Shown: positions 35,341 through 45,210 of the stretch, one piece after another | Numbering within the stretch: the first letter of the stretch is position 1 | Layout of the letters: every line of letters begins with the position of its first letter | Assembly: GCA_948474755.1 (NCBI GenBank) | Contig: CAOLHI010002500.1 | Location: 186,001-250,000 of the forward strand | From: Ctenosaura bakeri | Taxonomy: Eukaryota > Chordata > Lepidosauria > Squamata > Iguanidae | DNA: 64,000 nucleotides | Reading direction: 5' to 3' | Notes under the pieces: model-generated | What the model was told of the DNA's origin: nothing | What the model saw: the letters and a program-made list of their open reading frames with translations, nothing else | Database searches by the model: none | Position numbers and translations under genes: made by a program

Positions 35341-38110
35341 CACCACCACAGGATCTAGATCTCCAATATGCCTTAATTTTTTTGTAACAGAAAGTTAATA
35401 CAAGTATAAATTATCCAAAAGGAGACCATCAAAGGAGAGTTTTCTCCCCTCTGCATGTGATCACAAGACTTTATGTGCAGTTTTCCATGACTATAACACT
35501 TTGAGACTATTCCTCTCACCATGAAATGAAATTTAATTTAATTTAATTTTTAAAAAATTGTAGGGGAAAAAAGTGGTTTATGTGCACACACAAAAAACCC
35601 TTAGGTTTTGAATAAAAACATAGGAAGGCATTACTGTAATATATTCTTTCTTCTTCTTTTTTTTTTTTAAAAAAAATTTTGCACATTTTTTGTTGAAAAG
35701 AAATCCTGAAGAATTCTGTGGATGTTCAACATTCACTCAACAAGACACCCCTTTCCTATCAAGGATGAAAAAAACGCTATTTTTAAACATTCTTATCTGA
35801 AAGGCATCAATGCTCCTTTGCAATCTGGTACTGCCTTAGTACATCAAAGAAGGGATTGAAAATAAAATCACATTAAACAAAATATTTTTATGGGTTCATC
35901 CAGTCTATGGTCTGATAGACTATTATCAAAGTTTATTTGCTGGCTTCCTGTCATTGGGGGAAACTGTAAGATTTTTCTCTTTAAAAAATGTACATAAGTA
36001 AAGATGCACTACTAAATATATAACTTTGGAAAATATGCTGAGAGATATTTTTGTAGTTTTGAGGCTTTTCTTATGTATGGGAACAATTACTGCAGTATTT
36101 CACATCTCAGGGATTTCACCTGTTAAATGAATGCAGGTGGATACAGCAATCACTTGTGAGGCCCACCAGATGATGTTAGATTTTAGGCATTCTCATAGTA
36201 TGAAGTCTTTCTCCAATGCTTTGTTATTATTTAATTGAGAAATAAGATATTTTACCCTAGTTATAGATACAGGAGGCCAGTGAAATAAATTAGCCAGTGT
36301 TTCCAGAATCTGATTTGACCTCTCTTTACTATTAAAAAAACAAAACAAAAACAGTGCTAGATAGAAATATATCAGTTCAGCAGGATTAATAACGTATTGG
36401 ATCACTAAGAACTTCATCCAGTAGACCAGTCACTGTGTGCCAAAAAAGATGAGTATCTCAGCACTTAATGTACTTATTTTTGAAATATATTTAAAATAGG
36501 TAGATTAAGAAAAAATAATTAAAAATCCGTGAAACGGGAAAACTATATAGAAGGATAGACATGAATTTCTGTGTAATGCGAAAACAAAGTCCCACATCCA
36601 AGGACAGAAAGAAAATACAGGTGAAATTAGGAGTTAAACAGCAAAATCAAAACTGAGAGACTTTATAACTTTTTTTTTTTTTAGTTAAAAATGTTAGGGA
36701 GGAAACAGTTTCTAAAGACTATATAATCCTGGGTATTTGGCCGTTCCAACTTTTGTGCATTTTGTCAATTAAGTTAATGCTCATGCTAGCAAGACAGACC
36801 TAAAATGAAAGTTTCCTTACAAACCAAGACATCTCTTGCAGTTCAAGCATATACTTCCTTTACAGGCTCTCTGCCGCCACTAGCTGAGTTTCAGTTACTG
36901 AGAAACAAATGCTCTCAGTATCAGCATCCTGCTGTTTTTGCATCATACCAAACATTCAGCTCTGTCTAGACCTGAGCATTTCTTCTATTTTAAGATGATC
37001 AAAACAAGTACACTGTGTCACACAATGTAGGCAGAACAGACCCACTGGCTGGAGTCAAAACAGTCCTTCCTTTTGAATGAGACTGTCCTAACACTTAACA
37101 CTCTTTACAGATGACTCTTGAAGCGTGCGGCTGTCGAGCTGCTAGTTCATGGAAGCATGGAAACAAAAATAACATTTTTTTTTCTTCCCCCCCCCCCATA
37201 CTGGCTTGAAAAAGAGTGAGGCAGCCACTGACCACAGAGAGACCAAGAGAGAGAGGCCTTAGTATGGCAGGTTGAAAACAGATGCTTAAAAAAAAAAATC
37301 CCCTAACTTTGTTCAGTTTACTCCAACTAAGATAAGGTGAAATGTCAGGAAACTAACCTCCCCCACTCCTCCAGAGCCAAGTTCAGCATTTTTGGTCAAG
37401 CTGGTTTCAGCTGGAAACCTAAGTATATGTTTCCATTGCAAGCAATATTCTAAATATCTGACATCAAAAAGTGCATAAGACTGTCAAGAGAAAGAAAGAG
37501 AGAAGTATTTTATAGGGAAATTTAGCCCCAGGCAGTGTTATGAAAAGGCTTACAAGTTCCTGCCAATTTCTCTTTTGTTCCTTTTTTTCCTCCCTCCTTT
37601 AAAAAAAAATACTTTTGCATATGCTACTATTTCAGGCAAATCTGTACTCCATTCCCTTTCTCTGGATGCAGTTCTGTCCCTCCAGAATCTGGAACCCATT
37701 CTGAGTAATATTCTTAGGTTACTCTGCAAGGGATACATTTTACCCAAAAGCCTACGAATATTTCTTTTAAAGTGGCAGCAGCAGCCAATCCACATGTGGT
37801 GTGTAATCCTGTTCATTCCAATATAGATTGCATCAAAGCACATGAAAGGTTGCAAACCTTTGCACAGAAACTGGCAACATATGCAAGGGAGTGGGAAATC
37901 CTTGGGGTCCAACTCAGAGGTTATAATAAGCAGAATAGAAGAGTTTGATCTTTGCACAGTGTGGCAGAACCTGTCCCCATCATTCACACCTCAAGGCACA
38001 GATTGGAACTTCATTATCCATTGGATTTCGCATTTTCCCAATTGTCCAAATGCCGTTTTCAGCCTCAAAAAACAAGCAAACACGCAAACACATAAAAAAA
38101 TACCTATCGT
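35341..38110. other. Non-genic AT-rich DNA
   Basis: No supported gene. Several A or T homopolymers (around 35,658, 36,671 and 37,600) and a C run near 37,188. The 145-codon minus-strand frame at 37,550-37,987 shows basic and cysteine-rich patches but no family I recognise; it is overlapped on the plus strand by an 83-codon frame. Confidence 0.45.
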
Positions 38111-38346
38111 TATTGTTGTGTACCTTCAACTTGTTTCCAACTTATAGTAACCCTAAGGCAAACCTGTCATGGGGTTTTGTGGCAAGGTTTATTCAGAAGG
38201 GGTTTGCCTTTGCCTCCCTGTGGGGTTGAGACAGTGTGACTTGCCCAAAGTCACCCCTGCTTGGTTTCCATGGCCAAGCAGGGATTCAAATCCTGGTTTC
38301 CAGAGTTGTAGTCCAATGCTCAAACCACTACACCATGTTGACTCTC
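38111..38346 (-). mobile_element. tRNA-headed SINE, long form
   Basis: Reverse copy of the family: it opens on the plus strand with TATTGTTGTGTACCTTCAAC, includes the extra block GGTTTATTCAGAAGGGGTTT absent from the short form, then GACTTGCCCAAAGTCACC, and ends with the tRNA-like head (CAGGGATTCAAATCCTGG, a B-box match, then CCACTACACCATGTTGACTC). An A run follows at 38,349. Confidence 0.93.
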
Positions 38347-38378
38347 TTAAAAAAAAAAAAGACCTATAGAAACACATA

Positions 38379-38764
38379 CAGTCATCCTTCTACATTCACT
38401 AGAGTTAGAGGCACAGGACCCCCGTGAAAGTGGAAAAACTGTGAATAACTCTAGGCCCTCCTAAACCATATTTAACACAAAAAAAAGTATGATCACAATA
38501 TTCAACCCACTATGGATTCCTTTGAGGCATCAGGGTTCCTTCACAAAGGCAGAAGTGGTTGGTTGGTTGGGCTTACTGCCACCTCCACTGCTGCCCCACA
38601 CCATTTTTAATAGGGAAATACAAGCCTCATTTGCAGTTTCTCAGTCTCAGGAAGCTTGCAGTCCCTATCAAAAATGGCATAGGGAGGCAGCAGAGGTGAC
38701 AGCAAATAATCTGTGAATAATCAAATCATCAACAGTGAACTCTGCAAATGTGGAGGGCTGACTG
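38379..38764. mobile_element. Tigger/pogo-like MITE
   Basis: Left end TACAGTCATCCTTCTACATT and right end GTGGAGGGCTGACTGTA form terminal inverted repeats beginning CAGTCA, with a TA dinucleotide on each side (38,377-38,378 and 38,765-38,766). The subterminal GGCACAGGACCCCCGTGAAA is shared with the element at 61,948. TA duplications and CAGT ends are typical of Tc1/mariner-Tigger non-autonomous elements. No transposase. Confidence 0.85.
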
Positions 38765-38827
38765 TAGTTGAAAAACAGGTATTAAGAACAGAGCAGGAGA
38801 GATCAAAAAATAGGACAATTTATCTAT

Positions 38828-39256
38828 GGCCCTTTTCGCACCTTACCTGGTGCTGCTGGCATTGTGAGGGGATCATGCAAGAAGCCTCTTCAGAGAGGCA
38901 CTTGTGTCCCCTCTGCTTCCCCCTCTACACCAGCTCCGTGCTGGCTGGAAGGAAGTGTGAGTGCTCTGCCCCTTCCTTCCTCAGTGCAGCCGGGTACTTT
39001 CCCAGGCTGCGCTGGGGAAGGAAGCACAATGGCCGTGTGTCTGGAGGCTCCACACACAAGGTAAGTGTGTGTGGGGCCGGGGAGTGATGTGCAATTGTGC
39101 ATCATTTACAGCAACAAGCTGGAAATGATATAATGCGTGATCACCACCTACTGACCTCCAGAGCGTTGCACAATTGTGAGGACATCATGTGAAACAGTCC
39201 TCACAGTTGAAGCTCCAGAGGCCATTTCGTAACAGAACTGGTGTGCAAAAAGGGCC
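38828..39256 (+). mobile_element. GGCC-terminus MITE, complete copy
   Basis: Runs from GGCCCTTTTCGCACCTTACC to GTGTGCAAAAAGGGCC, 429 bases, with TAT on both sides (38,825-38,827 and 39,257-39,259). The centre holds an inverted block (CAGTGCAGCCGGGTACTTTC and CCAGGCTGCGCTGG) and ACACAAGGTAAGTGTG. GGCC ends with a 3-bp duplication suggest a PIF/Harbinger-like system; the palindromic MITEs share the GGCC-A/C-TTT terminus and may use the same transposase. Short frames across it are not genes. Confidence 0.87.
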
Positions 39257-39274
39257 TATGTCTAGCTTTACAGT

Positions 39275-39410
39275 CAGAGTGGGGATCATGAAGTCCATCA
39301 GATATTGTTGAACAGAAAGTTCCAGCAGCCCTAACCAGCATAGCCATGTTGAAGAATGCTGGGAGATGCAATCCTGTAACATTTGGAGGGTTGCATGATT
39401 CCTTGCTCTA
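39275..39410. mobile_element. hAT-like MITE, short decayed copy
   Basis: Ends CAGAGTGGGGATCATG and the reverse of CATGATTCCTTGCTCT are inverted repeats, and the body follows the common fold-back pattern of a reptilian/mammalian hAT MITE (CCAGCAGCCCTAACCAGCAT ... GAATGCTGGGAGATGCAATC ... AACATTTGGAGGG). No matching 8-bp duplication was found. Confidence 0.6.
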
Positions 39411-39539
39411 AGGACTGATACAGGAGTACCAACCACTGACATCATGAAAATTGGTGGGTAAGACTTGGCCCCAAAACTCTGCATACTTGCCATGCTCTTG
39501 AATCCTTCATTCAGGATGTTTCTATTAGGTTTTTCTATG

Positions 39540-39780
39540 AATGTGGTGTAGTGATTTAAGCATTGGTCTATGACTCTGGAGACCAAGGTTCAAATCCCCC
39601 ACTCAGTATGGAAGCCCACTAAGTGAGATTAGGCAAGTCACACACTCTCAGCCTCAGAGTGAGACAAAAGTAAATACCTCTGAACAAATCTTGCCAAGAA
39701 AACCCCATGACAGGTTTGTCTTAGGTTTGCCATAAGTCAGAATTGACTTGAAGGTACACAATCACAACAACAATAACAAT
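39540..39780 (+). mobile_element. tRNA-headed SINE, long form
   Basis: Best-preserved forward copy: head AATGTGGTGTAGTGATTTAA, B-box-like GGTTCAAATCCC, body TAGGCAAGTCACACACTCTC, extra block ACCTCTGAACAAATCTTGCC, 3' part TTTGCCATAAGTCAGAATTG and a CACAACAACAATAACAAT tail. It serves as the reference for recognising the short form. Confidence 0.94.
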
Positions 39781-39910
39781 GAACTCAGAATGTAATAACT
39801 TATAACTGTCCAAGATCCTGAATCAGAGAGACATAGCATAATGTTCTACCAGGCAGACTAGGCCACGTCTCCTCTTCCACATACCCTAATCCACCTGTTA
39901 TCTGTTGCAG

Positions 39911-40149
39911 CCACCCTTCTGAAAATGATAGATCACTGGGCAGCAGCAGAAAAGATCCAAGTGATGAGGCATCCTCTGTGGCATCTTGGTGGTCTTCCAG
40001 AGGTCCCTGAAGATGACATCCTTGTTGTGGATCTAGCTTTAGGAACACAGTTGGACACTTCTCTGTCATCTTCCCTGCTCCGTATTGGCCAATACAGTCC
40101 TTTCTCCACATTTGTGGGTTTGACCTTCATGAATTTGTTTATTCATAAG
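39911..40149 (+). other. Candidate exon with consensus splice sites
   Basis: The sequence CTGTTATCTGTTGCAG lies immediately before 39,911, and CATAAG followed by GTATGTG ends it at 40,149. Both match vertebrate acceptor and donor consensus well. One frame is open across all 239 bases, including DHWAAAEKIQVMRHPLWHLG and PEDDILVVDLALGTQ. I recognise no protein family. It could be an exon of an undetected gene, a lncRNA exon, or a coincidence between two mobile-element clusters. Confidence 0.25.
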
Positions 40150-41094
40150 GTATGTGCTTGCCTCCTATCCACTTTCCTCCTCCCATTCCCTAGCATTCCT
40201 CACCCCAGGCTTGCAAGGCTTGTTTTTAAAATGAATGTTTGTTTGTTTGTTTTCCTTTGGGTGAGCCAAGCCCCCCTCCCACTGCTGGAGGCATGTCCTC
40301 TCTGCCATGTGGCTGCACATTCTGCTCTGTAATGTCTTCTGACTGGTCAGGTGCTCTCTTTGTTCCTACTCCTCCATTCTCAAGATGGCAACTGGAAGTA
40401 GCTAGAATGGCAGAACTCCACTATTCTCTCTCTGAGGGGAAAGTATCAGTAAGCCCTTTACCTTTTTTAAAAAAAAATAATTCCCCTAGGGAATGGAGGG
40501 GCCAAGGGCAAAGGAATGGAAGATGGGAGCTCTGGAGTGGTATGGGAAGAGGTTTGAAGGAGGGAGTCCACATTTTTTTCCACTTTCATGAGGGTTCTGC
40601 GCCCACACCCTCACAAATGTGGAAGGACCACTTTATATGGGAAATGTGAAAGATTTGGTGACCTCTCTAGCAGAGTGTCTAAAAGCACTAGACAAAGTTT
40701 AAGTAGTTCTAGCAGAGAAAGAAATCAAATGTAGTCTCCATGGTAAGATATATAAAAATAATTTTGCCCATGAATTCTTGTGTATAATAAGTTTAGCTTC
40801 TTGAAGAAAGTAAGGGGAAAAAGTATTACGTCGTATAAAAAAAACCTGGAGGTTCTCAGCTTGAGAGAGTTCATGGAAGGCACATGCTTCATGGAAGAGA
40901 GCAGGAAGAGGAAGAATGAGAGTAGATGAGACCCCCATGAACAAAGGAATGCCTATATCATAGAGGAATGGTGTGGGTGTGAACAAACAAACAGAAAGTG
41001 ACCATAAACATGCTATGCCTAAACTTCTAGAGAGCAACAGGCAATCTGACTACCAGTGAGCATAGACATGTAAAGGTTGACTCCGGCCCTTTTC
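40150..41094. other. Non-genic DNA, GC-richer than surroundings
   Basis: Contains open frames without known domains (40,239-40,649 plus strand). A TTTG-type run lies at about 40,230-40,252. No recognisable element. Confidence 0.4.
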
Positions 41095-41515
41095 GCACCT
41101 TACCTCATCGCAGCAGCAGGGAGCGGCGCTCGAGCGAGCAGCCACTCACGTGAGCTGCTCACGACAGCCCTTTTTGCCTCTCGCACCACCTTCCTTCTAG
41201 CGCGACCGTCGCACGAGCACCCCGACCCTTTCTTCCACAGCACACTCTGGGAGTTGTAGGCTGTGCAGGGGGAAGGAAGCGCGACCGGGGCGCCTTGCTG
41301 ACACACCACACAGAGGTAAGTGCGCGAGGGTGCCGCAAGCATTGCACGAGTGCGGGGAATTTTCAGCTTAAAGCCAAAAATCAAAACATGTGCGCGCCCC
41401 CCGCTTTAGCCTTGTGACCGTCACGCAAGTGGGAGTGCGTCATACGGAGCAACGCTCCCACTCATGCGATGCTCAAGGGGCGCTCGTGCAAGAAAAAAAG
41501 CATGCGAAAAGGGCC
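41095..41515 (+). mobile_element. GGCC-terminus MITE, CpG-rich complete copy
   Basis: Runs from GGCCCTTTTCGCACCTTACC to CATGCGAAAAGGGCC, 421 bases, flanked by TCC and TCT. It contains many more CpG dinucleotides than anything else in the window, for example GGAGCGGCGCTCGAGCGAGC and CGCACGAG. CpG sites decay quickly in methylated vertebrate DNA, so this looks like the youngest family member or an unmethylated one. The internal ACTCTGGGAGTTGTAG recalls ZNF143-type sites. No transposase. Confidence 0.87.
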
Positions 41516-43893
41516 TCTAAGAGAATCACAACACCAGCCCTCTCCTGACAGTGACCAACATTGTGATGAAGAATGGTGACACGTCCTTCAGGGTACATGC
41601 TTCTGCTCCTCATAGTGCCACTTGATGATAGGAAGGAGCTGGCAACATCATCCTGCAGCACCCACTAAATATCAGTGTAGACCTATATCATACAATTGGC
41701 CCTTCTGGTGGGTTTGAGGAGCTAGATAGGAATTTAAAGCATAGCCACTACATTGTGGCTATGTCTTTAGTGCAGGTACTTGGCCTATGTATTTTTCTAT
41801 GAGAATAACTCTTCTGCAGTACTGTGGGACATTGAAATACAGACATAAAATTGGGCAAGATTGTCCCTGGTCTTTTATTTTTTTTGGCAGGGCTTCCTGC
41901 CTGTTTTTCAACCAAGGAATGAATAGTATTGAATGTTCTTTCCATCCCTACTTCCTCATACTACTTCAGAAAAATAAGACCTTCACAGAAATGTGGTGAT
42001 CTTCAAATGTACAATATTGGATGTGGTATAGATGCCACCAGATAAAGGGGAAAAATAAAAACTGGAAATGACAGTACGTTTCAGAAGAACCCGCATTGTT
42101 TGCTATCTTTCTTTCAAGGAGGTGAATACAGACTTGCCCCATTTTTCAGCTTCATAATAACATTGTGGAGTATAGAAGGAAGGAAAAATCAGGCCTGTGT
42201 GACCTTTAAGGCTAATTACTAACTAAATTTGTTATACTTCAGAGTGTTTTTTAAAAATTTCTCTTTCCCATTTTTTTCATACTGAAACGGACAGACACAG
42301 CTACTCCCAACTGTGAGATAGATTGTGCTGAATGACAATGACTGGCAGATAAGTCCCAGTCTGTCACTCTAACCACTACACATGCTGTCTCTGCTAGATT
42401 ACAAGTCTGAAGATATCTAAGGTATAAGGATCTTGAAGGGATCACCCACCATTGCTGCTGAGGCTAAACCTTGCTAAGTACAGTCTGGAAAAGGGAGTCG
42501 GACACATTCAGTTCAACATGCCAATGTAACCACAATCACAATAAAATGCATGGGGCATAGGCTCTGTCACTTCCAATTTCCCAACTTTATAAATTCAATC
42601 TTATGCCAGCAGAGTGTGCTCTTAGCACACATAAAAAGCCATTCAAATATTAAATTCCCAAAGGGTACACAATCAGCCACTTTACAGTTATAACATAGAC
42701 GGAAAATGTATCTTAAACAAAAAGAAAATGGGGAAGAGGTCTCCTGGTGCTAGCAGTATGAAACCTCCATTACGTGTTTATATGAAGAACTGATGAATTT
42801 TTCTCTCTTTTTTTCCCCCTCAGGCAATTACCATATCATAATTAACAGATAAATTTGACTGTAGCTGTATAGATTGAAGATCTTAGAACTAGGGCATGGT
42901 AGGTGAAAGTCTGACTGAGTAAACCACATAAAATATGCAATTGCAACAAGTAATTATGTGATATTTATGTGGAGGAAGTTTTTTGAAGAGCGTGCAAGGA
43001 AGGAGTGTTTGTGTATGAGAAGCGGTGAGGTGGCTCATCATCTTTCAAAGTAATCTGTCTGAAGATTTTTGAAAAATGATGGGTAAACAATTGGATATAG
43101 ATCATACAAAATATTCAAAAGACAACCTGAGATAATATAAAGGCTCTAACTATTATTTTTGTCTCAGCAATACCAGGGGTGGAAAAGAATTGTGTTAGGT
43201 TCATAATTCTCCTCAAAAATATCTATTTTGCTGCTCTTTAAACCCAATATAATACAAATCACAACTGCCTTTTCAGTTCTGAAACTTGCATTTCACTTCA
43301 GAGAAATAAATTACACACAAAAGCATCTTTATGTGTGTTAAAATTTTTGAGGAAGTGTGTTTCTATATATAATTTTAAAAATTTCAACATTTTTAAAATG
43401 CACACAACTGAAATATACACAAATATGCTTTATGCAATAAGAAAAAAGTGTGGAAATGCGAAATTAAAATGTGTAGAAAAAAAAATTTTTTTTCAAAAAA
43501 AAAGGTGATAAAAATGATAAATTCCTTTCTGAGAAGAAGAAAACAAAGTCTCACAGCCAGATGTGATATAAGAAGATGACGAGAGGGGATTCAGAGAAAT
43601 GCAAATAATACACAAAAGATTGAGAGGTCTATTTTATCATCTTCAATGTCTCCTATCAGCTCCTCCAGCTTTTAATGCAAACCCTCCTGTCTCATACTCA
43701 TTCACTGTTTTCTCCACATAATATCTGCTACAATTGAGGATGTCTCATGACCTAGAATTGGGATCTCTGTCTCTAATGAGCTAGGACTAAGGGCCATTTT
43801 TCCTTGTTTCCCCAAGTTTTGTTGATGAGATGATGATTGTAAGAAAGAGTTGAAGCAGAGAGGTAACCTGAAGGGGAAGTTCACATGTCCTAT
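41516..43893. other. Non-genic AT-rich DNA
   Basis: No supported gene. A/T-rich low-complexity stretch near 43,330-43,510. No clear mobile element. Confidence 0.5.
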
Positions 43894-44160
43894 GGCCTTT
43901 TCTACACTTTACCTTATCCCATAGTCCTCTAGTAGCAATCATTAGCAGTGCCTTTGGCAACGGGAATGTTCCCCTCAATACTGAACTGGATCCCCATGGA
44001 AGTGAGCATGAGGGACACACCTCTTCCTTCTGTAGTGCAGCCAGGCTTTTCCCTATGCATCTCTATCATGCTTCTGGCCTTTCTGCTTGGCAGATAACTG
44101 TGGGAGTGTCATTGACAGAGAAAATCTGTCAATGATTTACCCCATGATGGCATGGCACCT
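43894..44160 (+). mobile_element. GGCC-terminus MITE, right end missing
   Basis: After TAT the sequence starts GGCCTTTTCTACACTTTACC, and CTTCCTTCTGTAGTGCAGCC matches the family centre. The TTGACAGAGAAAATCTGTCA hairpin corresponds to the one in the 17,365 and 20,359 copies. No right terminus is visible, so the end is approximate. Confidence 0.65.
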
Positions 44161-44379
44161 ACACCTACAGCAGTCCTGAATGATGATTCTCCAACCTTTG
44201 TCTAAAAACTGCTAAAGAAGGAGAGTTCATCTCTACTAAGGAGCCCACAGAAATACTGAGGGTGATCGCTGTAGGTACTCCTCCTCCACTGAATGGGCAG
44301 ACAAGAGTAAAAAACCCTGAATAACAACCCTAAGACCAGTCATTTTCAAGGAACAATTCTGTATGGAGCTTATTACTTG

Positions 44380-44800
44380 CATAGCCCCAAAGAGCTTGAG
44401 TCCTACCTACTTGGAGGACAGCTTAGGATCTTCTCCCACATCAGCCAACCTTTTTTCTCTTCATTGGAAGTTCTCTTTGTATCCCTGGAGCCCACACACT
44501 TAAGTGAAGCATGGGACCAGGGAGAGGGCTTTCTTCATCATGGCACCCAAAAAGCTCATTGGTGCTGATTCTGGTATCTCTTTAGTGCTATTTAGAAGCT
44601 CATACAGCATTTTTTTTTTTAACAGTTGGTTTAAGTAGTCTGTTCATGGCCCTGGTGAATTTTCCTGATTTTATGACTCTTGCATTTTTTACAGCCACTG
44701 CATTTTTCTTGTTTTATATGAAGCTTTATTGTATTTGTTGTTATTTTAAATGGTACATGGCTCTGGGAATTTTGTAGTGAAGGATGAGTTATAAACTGAC
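44380..44800 (+). mobile_element. L2/CR1-group LINE 3' end, strongly decayed
   Basis: One frame near 44,510-44,560 reads GTRERAFFIMAPKKL, matching the C-terminal signature of L2-type ORF2 (GTR.RAFSV.AP). The 3' part GGCTCTGGGAATTTTGTAGT then GATGAGTTATAAA resembles the group's terminus. Frames are broken throughout. Confidence 0.6.
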
Positions 44801-45147
44801 CATTTGTCTTCCTTCTGCTCTCATCATATGTAGGAAATACCCAGGACTGGCCTTGGATGGTCCACATCAATACAGAAAAGGCTACAAGCCACAGCTACTT
44901 AGAAACTCTTTTAACCTGTTCACCAAATTATCTGGGCTAGTTCATTATATGAACTTTACACTGCTTCACCAGTACACAGAAATGTGAAGGGATAGAGGTT
45001 ATTTCTGGTCAAGAGCAGGGTTGCTGGATCTTGGAGTCTGGCCCCTAGTCTGAGGAATCGTCCCTTTTCTTCAGGATAAGGGGAAAGAGTCTCAGGCAAT
45101 AGCACTGTCTTGAACAGTATATGTATATGCACATTTTTTGGACCGGG

Positions 45148-45148
45148 G

Positions 45149-45194
<46 letters not shown>

Positions 45195-45210
45195 TGATGG
45201 TGATGATGAT
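45148..45210. repeat. (GAT)n microsatellite
   Basis: About twenty GAT units with two interruptions. The minus-strand frame over it is a histidine or isoleucine run and is not a gene. Confidence 0.96.

Noticed and set aside
37550..37987. 145-codon open frame on the minus strand with basic and cysteine-rich patches
   Set aside because: No family recognised and no splice-site context seen; overlapped by an open frame on the opposite strand.
38713..39087. 124-codon plus-strand frame
   Set aside because: It spans the end of a Tigger-like MITE and most of a GGCC MITE, so the frame is an accident of non-coding elements.
45148..45210. Regular short repeats considered as a CRISPR array
   Set aside because: Simple trinucleotide repeat without spacers, in a eukaryotic context.
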